Assembly: GCA_964444075.1 (NCBI GenBank) | Contig: CAYUFF010000003.1 | Location: 1-44,911, forward strand | Length of the DNA: 44,911 bases | Reading direction: 5' to 3' | Source: CAYUFF01 sp964444075 | GTDB lineage: Archaea > Aenigmatarchaeota > Aenigmatarchaeia > CG10238-14 > SCSR01 | Shown here: in pieces, positions 1-8,764 of the stretch | How the letters are laid out: each line of letters begins with the position of its first letter | Position numbering within the stretch: position 1 is the stretch's first letter | Notes under the pieces: generated by a model | The model's database searches: none | What the model was told of the DNA's origin: nothing | The model's input: only the letters and a program-made list of their open reading frames with translations | Translations under genes and position numbers: made by a program

Positions 1-16
1 AGCATGGGGTGGGCGG

Positions 17-244
17 GTGAGCTACATCCTGCTCTTCGACATCCCACGGAGCCAAAAATCGCTACAAGTGAAGGTGAACCGTACCCTCCACTTTCTCGGG
101 GCCAAAAAAATCCAGCATTCGGCGTGGGAATGCGAAGAACTGGAAGGGTTGAAAAAGCTCGCCAGGATGATCTTAGAGGAGGGTGGAAAGGTGATCTTAC
201 TGGAAAAGAAGGAAGTCGAGATTTCTCCAGCGCCGTCAACTTAA
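17..244 (+). CDS. Cas2-like small protein (possibly 5'-incomplete)
   Basis: A protein of about 75 residues with a short ferredoxin-like layout. A first beta strand (YILLFDIP) ends in an Asp-containing turn. A basic helix with N-R-T-L follows, then a second strand carrying H-S-A-W-E, and a last strand (KVILLEKKEV). This is the pattern of Cas2 and Cas2-like proteins, where the Asp after strand one is the metal-binding position. The GTG at 17 follows a G-rich stretch that could be a ribosome binding site, but the frame stays open to the window edge, so the true start may lie outside. No other cas gene and no CRISPR array is visible; either could be to the left. The 3' end overlaps the convergent surface-protein gene by 9 bases. 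Family assignment rests on pattern only. Confidence 0.5.
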   Translation: MSYILLFDIPRSQKSLQVKVNRTLHFLGAKKIQHSAWECEELEGLKKLARMILEEGGKVILLEKKEVEISPAPST

Positions 245-3200
245 GCTACAATCGCCGTTGGCGTAAACCCAGTATCCGCGACCCCTCTCCAAAAAGTTCG
301 TGGGTTCCCACTTTTTGGTTGAGGGGTTCCAGTAGAGCGCCAACCTACCGTTACGCGGCTCTAAGCTACAAGTTCCTAAGTGTGTAGAGATGTCGAACCC
401 TCCCCAGGTGGCGCCGATGAGGTTGTACCCTTTCTTCAGCGGTGGTATGTGTGTTATGTCTATCGTGCTACTGCCCTCAACCTTAATCCTACAAACTTTT
501 CCGTGGGGGTTGTGGTACCAGTATCCCCTTCCTCCCAGCAAACCCTTCCACGTGACTTTTTCCCACTTTTCTACGCTTCTGTTTAGGTAGTACAAAGTTT
601 CGTTCTCTATCCCGCAATCGTCGAACAGGATCGATTTTACTTTAACGTAGGGTATGGAGACCAAGTTCCAACCGGGGGTGAGGTTGAGCGTTATGTTCAT
701 TGAAGGTGTCGGAGGGAAGGTCAAGGGTAAGTAATCGGTGTTGTCTGTAGCGAGGTTATAGGGATTATCACAAAAGCCGTCTCGATCGCTATCGCTGCAA
801 GTTTCGGAGTAGCCAGTCCCGTCTGGCTTCGCCCAGAAGTTACCCCCTATTTCTCCGACCACCGGAGGATAGATCCTCGTTCCAAACTGTCGTGTTACAT
901 TCCAATGATTTTCGTAGGTTGTTCCGAAGTCAATGTTCTTCGAGTTGTTGAAGAGGTTGTTGTAGATCAGGTTGTTGCTCGCATAGTAGAGGTAGATCCC
1001 ACTCTTCAAGTTTCGAAACTTTGAGTTCCTTATAGTCGTGCTTTCAGTCCCTCCGGTCAGGATTAATCCATCGTTCCCACCCCCTTCCATATTCAAGTTG
1101 TCTATTAGAGAGTTGTCCGCGTTGCAGAGGATTATTTCCGAAACGTTGTTGTTCCAGTCTTTTATGGTCACCGAGTGGTTGTAGAAAACTATCGGTTTAT
1201 TGCTGGTACCGATAACATTTTCAAAAGCTGCCGAGCAGTAGGAAGGGAAAGAAGCTAGGTAGAGAACGTCATAGTAAGCGTTGTCGCTCGCGTTCACGTT
1301 CGTTAAGGTGTTGGAGTCGGAGTCGTAGAGGTAGATTCCATGGTTGTTGTTGGAGTAGGTGGTGATGTTACTCAAAGTGTTAGTGTGGGAGTTAGAAAGT
1401 CGGATCCCGTCCTCGTTGGAATAAGCGACGACATTCGTTAAAGTATTCGAGTTTGAATCGATGAGCCAAATTCCTTGAAGGGAATTGGAATAAGTAGTGA
1501 TGTTGGCCAAGGTACTGGAGGTAGACCTGCTGAAGAAAATCCCATAACCGTTGGAGTAGGTTACGATGTCGCTGAGGGTGTTGCTGCTAGAAGAGTCTAC
1601 GTAAACCCCGCTTCCCGAATTAGAATGCGTTACGACGTTAGAAAGCGTGTTATCGTTTGATGAAGAAATAATCGCCACTCCTATGCCATTAGAGTGAGCA
1701 AGGATGTTGGAAAGTATGTTGTTGTTCGACGAATCATCGATGTAAATTCCGCGAGAGTTGGAGTAGGCTGTGATGTTCGTTAGGGTGTTAGAGCTAGCGC
1801 CTCCCTTGAGGTAGATTCCTTTCTGGCCGTTTGAGTAAGTTGTTACGTTGAGGAGTGTATTGAAATGAGCTCCATTAATCGTGATACCACTCCAAGAGTT
1901 ATCATGCACCCTGCAGTTAGCGACAGTATTGTTGTTGGCACCAGTGTAAAAGTATATCCCATTCCCGCTGTGACTTACATCGCAATCAAGGATTCTGTTG
2001 TTGCTATTAGCCTGAAGGTAAATGCTCCATCCCCATAAAGAATTAGTTGCCCTGCAACCCTTTACCGTGTTGTTGTTCGCGTGAAAAAATATCCAGATGT
2101 TTATGCCGTTAGAATCTGCGCTGCAATTTATGATACGGTTGTGGGAAGAACTAATAAGGTAGATTCCTCCGAGGTTGTTTGAATAAGTTGTGATGTTTAT
2201 TAGGGTGTTAGAATCAGAACTTCCGAGAGCGATTCCATTGTTGCTGTTTGAATAAGTTGTGATGCTTATTAATACGTTGGAGTTGGAAGAGGAGAGCCAG
2301 ATTCCATCATCACCTGAATAAGCGGTTATATTTTCAAGGATGTTTCCGTTAGCATTGTAAAGGTAAATATTCGCTGAACTCCAGTCGCTTACCCTGCAGT
2401 TCTTTATGGTTACGTTCGTCGTTTGCTGGGAGGAGCGAGAGATATAGATTCCGTATTCCGCTGAATCGTCTCCGTCTATCAGATGATTCTCGCAGTCGAA
2501 AATCACGTTGTTTGCCTGAATGTCTATGCAGGGAGAGGTTGATGAATCCATTATGTCTGTCGTGAGTACGTACACCCCTTCTTCGTCCAAAGTTTCGCAA
2601 GACGAGACCGGCCTTTCCTCGGCGCTGACGCTCACGCTCGGTTCTGGGTAAGTATATTTCCTAACCCTTATCCAATCGACCCAATGCCCGCTGTCAGGGG
2701 AGCTGCAACCACCACCTTCGCAGTCTGAACAACCAGCTCCAGCGCCCAGCATTAAGTAACCGTTGCCGTTGGGGTTCCAAACGCTCGTCTGGAGTGTGGC
2801 ACGTTTCAGCCCATTGGTCGGGTTCAGGTCTTGGTACTCCACGACTATATGCGAGCCGTTGAGTTTCGCGGATATTATTCCCTCGTTCAAGTCGTACCTC
2901 TTATCCCATCCAGAACCCCAGTAAGACACTATACCTTCTCTGGAGCAGGAAGTCGTATCGCTGTCTATTCCGATTCCATTGTTACTGCTTGTGGTGCTGG
3001 CGTCGTCGAAGATTTCCACCACGATGCCCTGAGAAGTCGAACCGAAACCCTTCTCGCAGGCCCATCCCGCAGAGTTATCTTTACCGTCGATTACCAAGGC
3101 TATTCCGTCTCCGTCGTTGCAGGTTCCGCAGCGATAGTTGATGGAAAACTTGAACTCTACGGCATACTCGCTGTCGTAGTTTACGTTAAAATTTTTAGCC

Positions 3201-3808
3201 TTGATGTTGCAACCCTTCCACAGGCTCTGCCTGACCAGTTTTAAGTAACCACCCTCCGCTACGCATTCTACGGAAGCGTCTCCGTCCTTCCTAGAGACTT
3301 CCCATTTATCGGTGTCTAGACTCTCAAAGTCGTCGTACAACTCGAACACACCTTCTGCGTCACTCTGGCTTACGGCCCCAGGATTCCCATAGTATACATA
3401 AATCTTTTTCTCGGAACCCGCCGGGATTCGCGGAACTTTTACCCAGACTTTAGTGTCAGTGGAGTCGCAAGGCCCTTCCAACCAGTAGTTCAGTTGGGTC
3501 ACACCGTCGGAATCGGTAAACCTGATATCGTCGCAGTCATCCTGCATTTTTCCCTCATCGATCAGGGAGGCCGTGTCCAAAACTACCAACACTTGGTAAT
3601 CGGTCAAGGTACTCCGAGAGTTCTCGTGAATGGTTATCGCCCTGCGGTATTGCCACTCTGAACCCATCCAGGCCGCTTCTACGAGACTGCTCCACGAAAG
3701 GCTCAACGCTATCGCCGCCCATACCAAAACGGAAAAACCTTTCGACCTTCCGACCTTCGCCAACGTGCTGACCACCTCACGTAACGGAGGAAACCCGTAA
3801 TTTAACAA
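236..3808 (-). CDS. Secreted DUF2341 / right-handed beta-helix (NosD-like) surface protein
   Basis: A protein of up to 1190 residues, probably exported and exposed on the cell surface. A hydrophobic signal segment near residues 24-46 ends in V-E-A-A. A DUF2341-type domain follows (WQYRRAITI ... IYVYYGNPGA, about residues 47-150), then a concanavalin-like region with several Cys pairs to about 400. After that come many parallel beta-helix (PbH1/NosD) turns of about 22-24 residues, rich in N-x-T glycosylation sequons. An Asp-rich calcium-loop motif (DSDRDGFCDNPY) follows the helix, and the C-terminus has two related modules, each with a GWNLVSIPY/GYNLIGATW-like strand. Parallel beta-helices of this type bind or process polysaccharide or act as adhesins; the substrate here is unknown. 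The true start may be GTG at 3775 or TTG at 3763, just after a GAGGTGGT sequence, which would place the signal peptide closer to the N-terminus. It lies 32 bases downstream of the ATP-grasp gene. Confidence 0.85.
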   Translation of the reverse strand: MLNYGFPPLREVVSTLAKVGRSKGFSVLVWAAIALSLSWSSLVEAAWMGSEWQYRRAITIHENSRSTLTDYQVLVVLDTASLIDEGKMQDDCDDIRFTDSDGVTQLNYWLEGPCDSTDTKVWVKVPRIPAGSEKKIYVYYGNPGAVSQSDAEGVFELYDDFESLDTDKWEVSRKDGDASVECVAEGGYLKLVRQSLWKGCNIKAKNFNVNYDSEYAVEFKFSINYRCGTCNDGDGIALVIDGKDNSAGWACEKGFGSTSQGIVVEIFDDASTTSSNNGIGIDSDTTSCSREGIVSYWGSGWDKRYDLNEGIISAKLNGSHIVVEYQDLNPTNGLKRATLQTSVWNPNGNGYLMLGAGAGCSDCEGGGCSSPDSGHWVDWIRVRKYTYPEPSVSVSAEERPVSSCETLDEEGVYVLTTDIMDSSTSPCIDIQANNVIFDCENHLIDGDDSAEYGIYISRSSQQTTNVTIKNCRVSDWSSANIYLYNANGNILENITAYSGDDGIWLSSSNSNVLISITTYSNSNNGIALGSSDSNTLINITTYSNNLGGIYLISSSHNRIINCSADSNGINIWIFFHANNNTVKGCRATNSLWGWSIYLQANSNNRILDCDVSHSGNGIYFYTGANNNTVANCRVHDNSWSGITINGAHFNTLLNVTTYSNGQKGIYLKGGASSNTLTNITAYSNSRGIYIDDSSNNNILSNILAHSNGIGVAIISSSNDNTLSNVVTHSNSGSGVYVDSSSSNTLSDIVTYSNGYGIFFSRSTSSTLANITTYSNSLQGIWLIDSNSNTLTNVVAYSNEDGIRLSNSHTNTLSNITTYSNNNHGIYLYDSDSNTLTNVNASDNAYYDVLYLASFPSYCSAAFENVIGTSNKPIVFYNHSVTIKDWNNNVSEIILCNADNSLIDNLNMEGGGNDGLILTGGTESTTIRNSKFRNLKSGIYLYYASNNLIYNNLFNNSKNIDFGTTYENHWNVTRQFGTRIYPPVVGEIGGNFWAKPDGTGYSETCSDSDRDGFCDNPYNLATDNTDYLPLTFPPTPSMNITLNLTPGWNLVSIPYVKVKSILFDDCGIENETLYYLNRSVEKWEKVTWKGLLGGRGYWYHNPHGKVCRIKVEGSSTIDITHIPPLKKGYNLIGATWGGFDISTHLGTCSLEPRNGRLALYWNPSTKKWEPTNFLERGRGYWVYANGDCSLS
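1300..2400 (-). repeat. Tandem beta-helix coding repeats
   Basis: Imperfect coding repeats of about 66-72 bases inside the surface-protein gene. Each encodes a variant of N-S-N-T-L-x-N-I-T-T-Y-S-N-x-x-G-I-Y-L, i.e. one coil of a parallel beta-helix. Neighbouring copies are similar at the DNA level, so copy number could change by recombination. Confidence 0.7.
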
Positions 3809-3840
3809 TCGTGTGGCACCGATAAAAAACTTCAGGCTCC

Positions 3841-4749
3841 CTACCTTATCCCTATCCTGCTCACAAACTCCTCCAGAGTCTTAAGGATGCCTCCCCACCC
3901 TTTCCTCATCTCAAGCTGGTGTTTTATATACTCACTGTAGATAGCAGCAATGTTTGTCCCAGAAACCTCCTGATACATCCTCAAGTTGGGGTTCAGGCTC
4001 ATATCTATGATGAACTGGTTCTTCCCGTCGTCGATCAAATCTATCTCGCAGCACGGTGCTCCTAGGGCCTGGGAAACCCTCACCAACCTTTCGTTTATGT
4101 TTTTACCCAGCTTGACGAACTCCCTCCTTCCCTCGTTACTCCTCGCTTCCCCTTCGCGGGGATATTCTTTAAAAGCGTAAACCTCGCTACCCACCACCAG
4201 AGTTTTTATCACTTGACCCTTGACGAAATTTTGCAAGCAAAAGGGCTTAGCAAGACCTTCGAAAATATCCAAGAACTCGCTCGTGCTGGACTTGCTTTCG
4301 AGTATGGTAACCCCCCTTCCTCCGTGCTTCAGAAACTTTATCACAACTTTCTCGAATTCGGAAGCAAGCTTTTTGGCCGTCGAAGGCGAGATGGAAAAGT
4401 AGCTCTTGGGTTGCTTCACGTTGAACCTACAGAGCTCTTTAATTAACAGGCACCTGTTGCTGCAAGCTAAAATGGCTCTCGACGACGGCATCACGAGCGC
4501 ACCCTTCTCTTCGAGCGTGCTGGCTATTATGTAAGTGAAGGGGAAGTCCTCGACCCTCGGTCGTATAACGCAAACCTCGCAAGCTAGCGGAGTGTTCCTG
4601 TAAAGTATCTCAACGGTTCTTTCCGCGCTTACCGCTAGCTTTGAAATGTCTACGAGGAAGACGCTCCCGATCCTCTTTTCACACTCGTTGTAAACGTCCA
4701 CCGAATTCTGGTCTTCGTATCCTATGATGCAAACCTCCACCGGCTTCAC
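3841..4749 (-). CDS. RimK-like ATP-grasp ligase
   Basis: A 302-residue protein of the RimK/LysX/MptN-type ATP-grasp superfamily. These enzymes use ATP to form an acyl phosphate and join a carboxylate to an amine, often adding amino acids to a peptide or cofactor. Visible features are an N-terminal pre-ATP-grasp domain (about 1-100), the ATP-binding strand E-K-V-V-I-K-F with the Gly-rich loop KHGGRGVTIL (about 135-150), the Q-N-F-V-K-G strand, and C-terminal metal-binding acids and Asn in CEIDLIDDG ... FIIDMSLNPN (about 230-255). The start is a GTG about 26 bases from a TATA-like box, consistent with a leaderless message. The substrate cannot be read from the sequence; cofactor glutamylation (MptN/CofF-like) or protein modification are both possible. 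Confidence 0.75.
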   Translation of the reverse strand: MKPVEVCIIGYEDQNSVDVYNECEKRIGSVFLVDISKLAVSAERTVEILYRNTPLACEVCVIRPRVEDFPFTYIIASTLEEKGALVMPSSRAILACSNRCLLIKELCRFNVKQPKSYFSISPSTAKKLASEFEKVVIKFLKHGGRGVTILESKSSTSEFLDIFEGLAKPFCLQNFVKGQVIKTLVVGSEVYAFKEYPREGEARSNEGRREFVKLGKNINERLVRVSQALGAPCCEIDLIDDGKNQFIIDMSLNPNLRMYQEVSGTNIAAIYSEYIKHQLEMRKGWGGILKTLEEFVSRIGIR

Positions 4750-4770
4750 ATCAAAAGATTCGAGGCCAAA

Positions 4771-4780
4771 CTTAAATTTT
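4771..4780 (-). promoter_or_regulatory. TATA-like box of the ATP-grasp gene
   Basis: On the minus strand this reads AAAATTTAAG, centred about 26 bases upstream of the GTG start at 4749, the spacing expected for an archaeal leaderless transcript. It sits in the 62-base gap between divergent genes; no equally well placed box is obvious for the MFS gene. Confidence 0.4.
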
Positions 4781-4811
4781 TTGGTAGGCGTCGGGAATTT
4801 TTAGTTAGACC

Positions 4812-6020
4812 ATGCCAAGGGAGTTCAAGCTGGGCTTCAGAATTTCCAGAGAGCTGGGAAAACTTCCGGCTTCGGTAAAGCTCCTGAGCATCGTGGTATT
4901 CGTGTACTACCTAGGGTGGGGGATTTCGTACCCTTTCCTTCCCATCTACTTCAGGCAAATCCTGGGTAGCTACTCCGCCGTAGGCTTCGTCGTCGGTCTC
5001 CCCTTCCTCCTCTCCGTCGCCTGGAGCATCCTAGTGGGGAGCTTGCTGGATAGGGTGTCGAGGAGGGGGCTGCTTTCTATCAGCCTGCTGCTTTACCTTC
5101 CGCTCAGCCCTTGGCTCCTGAAGTTGAGGAACCTGTTCGACTTCGTCGTCTTCAGGCTCTACCATTCCGTCGTAAGGTCTTGCCTCTGGACCTCGGTAAG
5201 GGCCTACTTGAGGGCACACTCTCCCAGAGGTAGGACGAGCGAAGCCTTCGGACTCTGCGACGCCTGCTATTCCCTCTCGCTCGTCGTCGGCCCTCTGCTG
5301 GGCGGCGCGCTCCTCGAAAGGGTCGGTTTCCTAGCGTTCCTCTCGATATCGCTGTTCGCGTTCCTAGCCTTTTTTCTTTCTCTCTTCCTGAAGGGAAAGA
5401 GGTCCAGGTGGAAAGTTTTCCGCTTGGGAAGCGTCGTAAAGGTTAAGGAACTGTTCGCTAAAGCTTTTCACGACATTAGAGAGCTCGAGAGTTGCAACAC
5501 CCTGCTCCCGCTAACCTTCTTCACTTATTTCTCGGCCTCATTCTTAGGGATGGTCCTCTCGCTCCTACTGAAGGAGCTCGGAACGAGCTTTTTCGTGATA
5601 GGGTTAATCTCTTCGGCGTTTTACTTGCCCGGCGTTTTCGAGATGTACTTCTCGGTCCTCGCCGATAAGGTCGGAAAGAGGCTCACGATGGTGAAGGGTT
5701 TCTCTTTCGTCACGCTCTTCTTCTTCCTGCTTTTCTTCTTCTCCTCAGGTCCCTTCGAAATCTTTCTCCTGAGCTTCTTCCTCTCGCTTTCTTTCTCGGC
5801 CGTCATCCCCTCCTTGGAAGGGAGGCTTACAGAAATCATGCCCAGACGAGAGGTCGGAGAAGCTACCGGGGTCTTCGAGGCTGCACGCTCTCTCGCCTAC
5901 GGCACGGGGCCATGGGTTGCTGGTATCGTGAGCGACGCTTTTGGGCTTAAGTACTCTTTCTTGCTGGGTGGGTTCGTATCGCTATTCATGCTTTTGCTCC
6001 TGCTTTCGAGAGAGGTTTAG
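4812..6020 (+). CDS. Major facilitator superfamily transporter
   Basis: A 402-residue integral membrane protein with about twelve hydrophobic segments in two halves separated by a basic central loop (GKRSRWKVFRLGSVVKVKE, about residues 195-215). The first half contains the typical MFS loop 2-3 signature, G-x-L-x-D-R-x-x-R-R (GSLLDRVSRRG), and a related motif recurs after the seventh or eighth segment (ADKVGKR). It would move a small solute across the cytoplasmic membrane; the substrate is unknown, though drug-efflux-type MFS proteins look most similar in layout. Its 3' end overlaps the convergent formate-dehydrogenase gene by 35 bases. Confidence 0.85.
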   Translation: MPREFKLGFRISRELGKLPASVKLLSIVVFVYYLGWGISYPFLPIYFRQILGSYSAVGFVVGLPFLLSVAWSILVGSLLDRVSRRGLLSISLLLYLPLSPWLLKLRNLFDFVVFRLYHSVVRSCLWTSVRAYLRAHSPRGRTSEAFGLCDACYSLSLVVGPLLGGALLERVGFLAFLSISLFAFLAFFLSLFLKGKRSRWKVFRLGSVVKVKELFAKAFHDIRELESCNTLLPLTFFTYFSASFLGMVLSLLLKELGTSFFVIGLISSAFYLPGVFEMYFSVLADKVGKRLTMVKGFSFVTLFFFLLFFFSSGPFEIFLLSFFLSLSFSAVIPSLEGRLTEIMPRREVGEATGVFEAARSLAYGTGPWVAGIVSDAFGLKYSFLLGGFVSLFMLLLLLSREV

Positions 6021-7950
6021 CCCTCCTAACCTTCTTTATTTTAACCCCGACGATTTTGTAGTTCGGCGTGAACGTTTCCTCGTCGAACTGCAACGGAAAA
6101 AGTTTGTTGGGCAGCGCTTTGGAGAAGAGATGCATTCCCACAACCCCTTTTGGAATTCTCTTGTCGGTCTTAACCCTTGCCCTTATCTTAGAGACGGGAG
6201 AGATTATCTCGACTACGTCACCATCCATTACTCTCAGAACCTTCGCGTCCCTCTCGTTAAGGTAGCAGCCGTCGAAGCTCAACTTCCTCAGCCTTTCGGA
6301 TTTTTCGGTCATTTCTCCGGTCAAAAACTGGTAGGGAGACCTGAAGGTCGTGAAGACGAACGGATACTCCTTGCTAACCATCTCCTCCACACCCTCGAAT
6401 TCCTCCGGAACGAACCTCTTGAACTTTATCTCCTTATCGGCCCATCCGTCGTTCCCTCTGTAAACGAACTCCGGGTCGACATCCCTGTAGTCGGGGATTA
6501 TTTCCACTATTTCCCTGAAAATCTCTAGCTCGCACGAGTAGCCGAAGTACCTTCCCTTCCCGAAAAGATTGCTCAAGGCCTTGAAGATTTTCCACTCGGG
6601 CCTTCCGATTGGTCTCAGCACCGGATTAACGAGCCTTACCCTCCTTTCACAGTTAGTAATCGTTCCCCTCCTTTCCAGCAGAATCGGAGTCGGCAGTATA
6701 ACGTCAGCGAACTTGGAGGTGAGGTTGAAGTAGCTTTCCATCTGGATGAGGAAGATTTTCCTCAGGTTTTTGTGAACCCGAGTGAGGTCTGGTAGCGATT
6801 GTGCCGGATTGAAGCTAGAGAGGAAAGCTGCCTTCACAGGAGAAATTAAGAAGGCTTCGAGGATGTTCCTACCCTTGGTTAGCGGAACCTTCCTTCCCCA
6901 GAGCTTCTTAAGCTTCTCTACGTTAACCATCGCTCCCAGAGGCAATGCTTCAGGGCTGCCACCCATGTCGCCAGCTCCCTGCACGTTGACCTGACCTCTC
7001 CAAGAAAGCAGCTTCCCGCCCTTGAGGAGCACCAGGTTGAGCAACGAGTGCACGTTCTCTATCGCGTTCACGTGCTGCGTTAATCCCATCCCGTGAGTAG
7101 CGGCGAAGGCTTCGCTCTCGGCTATGGATTCGGCGATCCTCAAGAATTCCCTTTTCCTCAGCCTGCACAGCTTACAGACAACCTCAGGCTCGTACTTCTC
7201 AACGATTCTTTTAAGAATGCCGAAACCCTCTATTCTTTCGGCAGTTTTATCGTAGCTTTTCGTAGAGATCAGGTAGTTCATCATTCCGTTGAGGAGGGCT
7301 GTTTCCGTGCCTGGGTAGATTGTTACAGCAACGTCGGCCCGCTGAGAAGTTATGCTCACGATCGCTTGGACGGAGAGTATCTTGAGACCCTTTTTCTTCA
7401 TCTCCATAACCCTTTGGAAGAACGCAGGGTAGTTGCTCGCTGGATTTGAACCGATGATTAAGAGGCAATCCCTGTCGAAAATATCGTCGAGCCTCCACGG
7501 CGCTGCACCTATGCCTAACACATTTCTCATACCCTCGACCGTAGCTTTATGGCACAGCCTCGTGCAGCAGGAATCGACGTTGTTGGTGAAAAAAACTATC
7601 CTCGCGAACTTTTGCATCACGTAGTTGTCCTCGTTGGTAACCTTTCCCGAGGGAACGAAGATCACTTCTTCGGGAGAAAGATTCTTGGTTTTTTTGTAGA
7701 TGAACTCGAGAGCCTTTTCCCAAGTTACGGGCTTCAGCTTAGAGTTCTTGCTTTTCCTTACTAACGGCTGGGTTATCCTACCTTCCCTCGTTACTTCGTG
7801 AAGGGTCAGCCCTTTTATGCAAGGCTTTCCCCTGCTAATCTCATCGTCCTTACAAGGCAGTACTTTAACAAGAACGTTGTCTTCTACGACGAACCTTAGC
7901 TTGCAACCGCAACCGCAATACGGGCAAACGCTCACGATTTCCTCTTCCAT
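5986..7950 (-). CDS. fdhA: Formate dehydrogenase alpha subunit-type molybdopterin oxidoreductase
   Basis: A 654-residue member of the molybdo/tungsto-bis(pterin guanine dinucleotide) family. The N-terminal [4Fe-4S] ligands are C9, C12 and C16 (CPYCGCGC) and C44 (GKPC), followed by the conserved Lys of IKG. The catalytic site V-D-S-C-C-T-R-L-C-H gives C133-H134, where the E. coli enzyme has selenocysteine-His, so this is a Cys-type formate dehydrogenase. The C-terminal dinucleotide-binding domain (about 525-640) contains FRSPYQFLTGEMTEKS and an L-N-E-R-D-A segment. The family oxidises formate to CO2, or the reverse, in the cytoplasm. No F420-reducing beta subunit, ferredoxin-like partner or hydrogenase gene lies nearby, so its electron partner must be encoded elsewhere. 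Other members (nitrate reductase, formylmethanofuran dehydrogenase B) fit the active-site motif less well. Confidence 0.85.
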   Translation of the reverse strand: MEEEIVSVCPYCGCGCKLRFVVEDNVLVKVLPCKDDEISRGKPCIKGLTLHEVTREGRITQPLVRKSKNSKLKPVTWEKALEFIYKKTKNLSPEEVIFVPSGKVTNEDNYVMQKFARIVFFTNNVDSCCTRLCHKATVEGMRNVLGIGAAPWRLDDIFDRDCLLIIGSNPASNYPAFFQRVMEMKKKGLKILSVQAIVSITSQRADVAVTIYPGTETALLNGMMNYLISTKSYDKTAERIEGFGILKRIVEKYEPEVVCKLCRLRKREFLRIAESIAESEAFAATHGMGLTQHVNAIENVHSLLNLVLLKGGKLLSWRGQVNVQGAGDMGGSPEALPLGAMVNVEKLKKLWGRKVPLTKGRNILEAFLISPVKAAFLSSFNPAQSLPDLTRVHKNLRKIFLIQMESYFNLTSKFADVILPTPILLERRGTITNCERRVRLVNPVLRPIGRPEWKIFKALSNLFGKGRYFGYSCELEIFREIVEIIPDYRDVDPEFVYRGNDGWADKEIKFKRFVPEEFEGVEEMVSKEYPFVFTTFRSPYQFLTGEMTEKSERLRKLSFDGCYLNERDAKVLRVMDGDVVEIISPVSKIRARVKTDKRIPKGVVGMHLFSKALPNKLFPLQFDEETFTPNYKIVGVKIKKVRRAKPLSKAGAKA

Positions 7951-8000
7951 GCTTTAATTTAACTTTTCTTTCCGTCGATAAAACTCTTTTCGCGAATTTC

Positions 8001-8189
8001 TCACTTGGGAAGCACTCCCACCCTTTCTAACAAGAACCAGACTGCAAGAATAAGTAATATAACAGCAGCGATGAAAACACCTACCTCTATTCCTTTACAT
8101 GCGTTGGAAAGGTAGCAGGAGAGGAGCTTGTAACCTAGATATATGCTTAAAACATCTCTCACAAGACCCCTCACGCCCATAACATTCAA
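8001..8189 (-). CDS. Small single-span membrane protein, unknown function
   Basis: A 62-residue hypothetical protein. An amphipathic N-terminal half with three Cys/Tyr-rich turns (LGYKLLSCYLSNACKG) precedes one clear transmembrane helix (GVFIAAVILLILAVWFLLE, about residues 37-55) and a short basic tail. It lies between the pilin and formate dehydrogenase genes on the same strand. I do not recognise a family. The strong transmembrane segment and compact length support a real gene more than chance. Confidence 0.5.
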   Translation of the reverse strand: MNVMGVRGLVRDVLSIYLGYKLLSCYLSNACKGIEVGVFIAAVILLILAVWFLLERVGVLPK

Positions 8190-8267
8190 GTCTTCTTTAC
8201 TTAAAACCAGTAAAAAATAAAAAATTAAGAACTCCTACATCCAGCACAAGTGGGATGTTATGATGAT

Positions 8268-8663
8268 TTATCCTGCACACATGACTTCTGCGGTTGCGTG
8301 TGCGCCCGTTGTAGAAATCCTTATCCTGTACATACCTGGCTCGGGATCTGCTCTAGTGCAGGTTATGGTTACTTCTTGTCCAGGAGCAATTCCTGCATTA
8401 GGAGCACAGTTTACGGCACCTGTATCTGCAGCCGGCTTAGAAAGCACAGTAAAAGTTAACGTATCGCTAGTCTTAGTTCCGTCGTTTCTAACCCAAATTC
8501 TTATAGCACCGCCTGTCTCACAATCCTGATCAGTAATGGTAAGAATTACCGCTGTCTTTCCTCTGAGCCAACCACTCATGAAACTCCAAGCCGCCATTCC
8601 TAGACCGATCGTAAGTACTACCATCAGCATTACCGCGATTATCGTGGAGATTCCCTTTCGCAT
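8268..8663 (-). CDS. Archaeal type IV pilin-like protein
   Basis: A 131-residue secreted structural subunit. The N-terminus M-R-K-G followed by ISTIIAVMLMVVLTIGLG is a class III signal peptide: a prepilin peptidase would cut after Gly4, leaving the hydrophobic assembly helix. The remainder (about 30-131) is a small beta-rich head with three Cys (positions near 47, 85 and 96) and a fourth near the C-terminus, possibly forming disulfides. Archaeal pilins and archaellins share this layout; the short head suits an adhesion-type or minor pilin rather than the main filament. No assembly ATPase, TadC-like platform or peptidase gene is close by. A ribosome binding site (AAGGTGG) lies 6 bases before the ATG. 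Confidence 0.8.
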   Translation of the reverse strand: MRKGISTIIAVMLMVVLTIGLGMAAWSFMSGWLRGKTAVILTITDQDCETGGAIRIWVRNDGTKTSDTLTFTVLSKPAADTGAVNCAPNAGIAPGQEVTITCTRADPEPGMYRIRISTTGAHATAEVMCAG

Positions 8664-8697
8664 GTCATTCCACCTTATATAAAAAATTATTAAGCAC

Positions 8698-8707
8698 CCT
8701 TAAAAAG
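8698..8707 (-). promoter_or_regulatory. TATA-like box of the pilin gene
   Basis: The minus strand reads CTTTTTAAGG. A start site about 26 bases downstream would leave a leader of roughly 14 bases containing the AAGGTGG ribosome binding site. A second AT-rich stretch (TTTTATATAAGG) nearer the ATG is too close to be the TATA box if that leader is used. Confidence 0.4.
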
Positions 8708-8764
8708 ATTACTCAGCTTTTTGGGTTCGCTTCGTTCCTTTGGAACTCGGTGGGTACCGGAGGA

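Noticed and set aside
4..387. 127-codon open frame on the plus strand at the left edge
   Set aside because: It overlaps the Cas2-like frame and the end of the surface-protein gene, and its composition is that of an out-of-frame reading.
2831..3244. Plus-strand open frame of 137 codons inside the surface-protein gene
   Set aside because: Antisense shadow of the DUF2341/lectin-like region; no start signal or recognisable protein.
5941..6528. 195-codon plus-strand open frame over the 3' end of the formate dehydrogenase gene
   Set aside because: Antisense reading of a well-supported gene.
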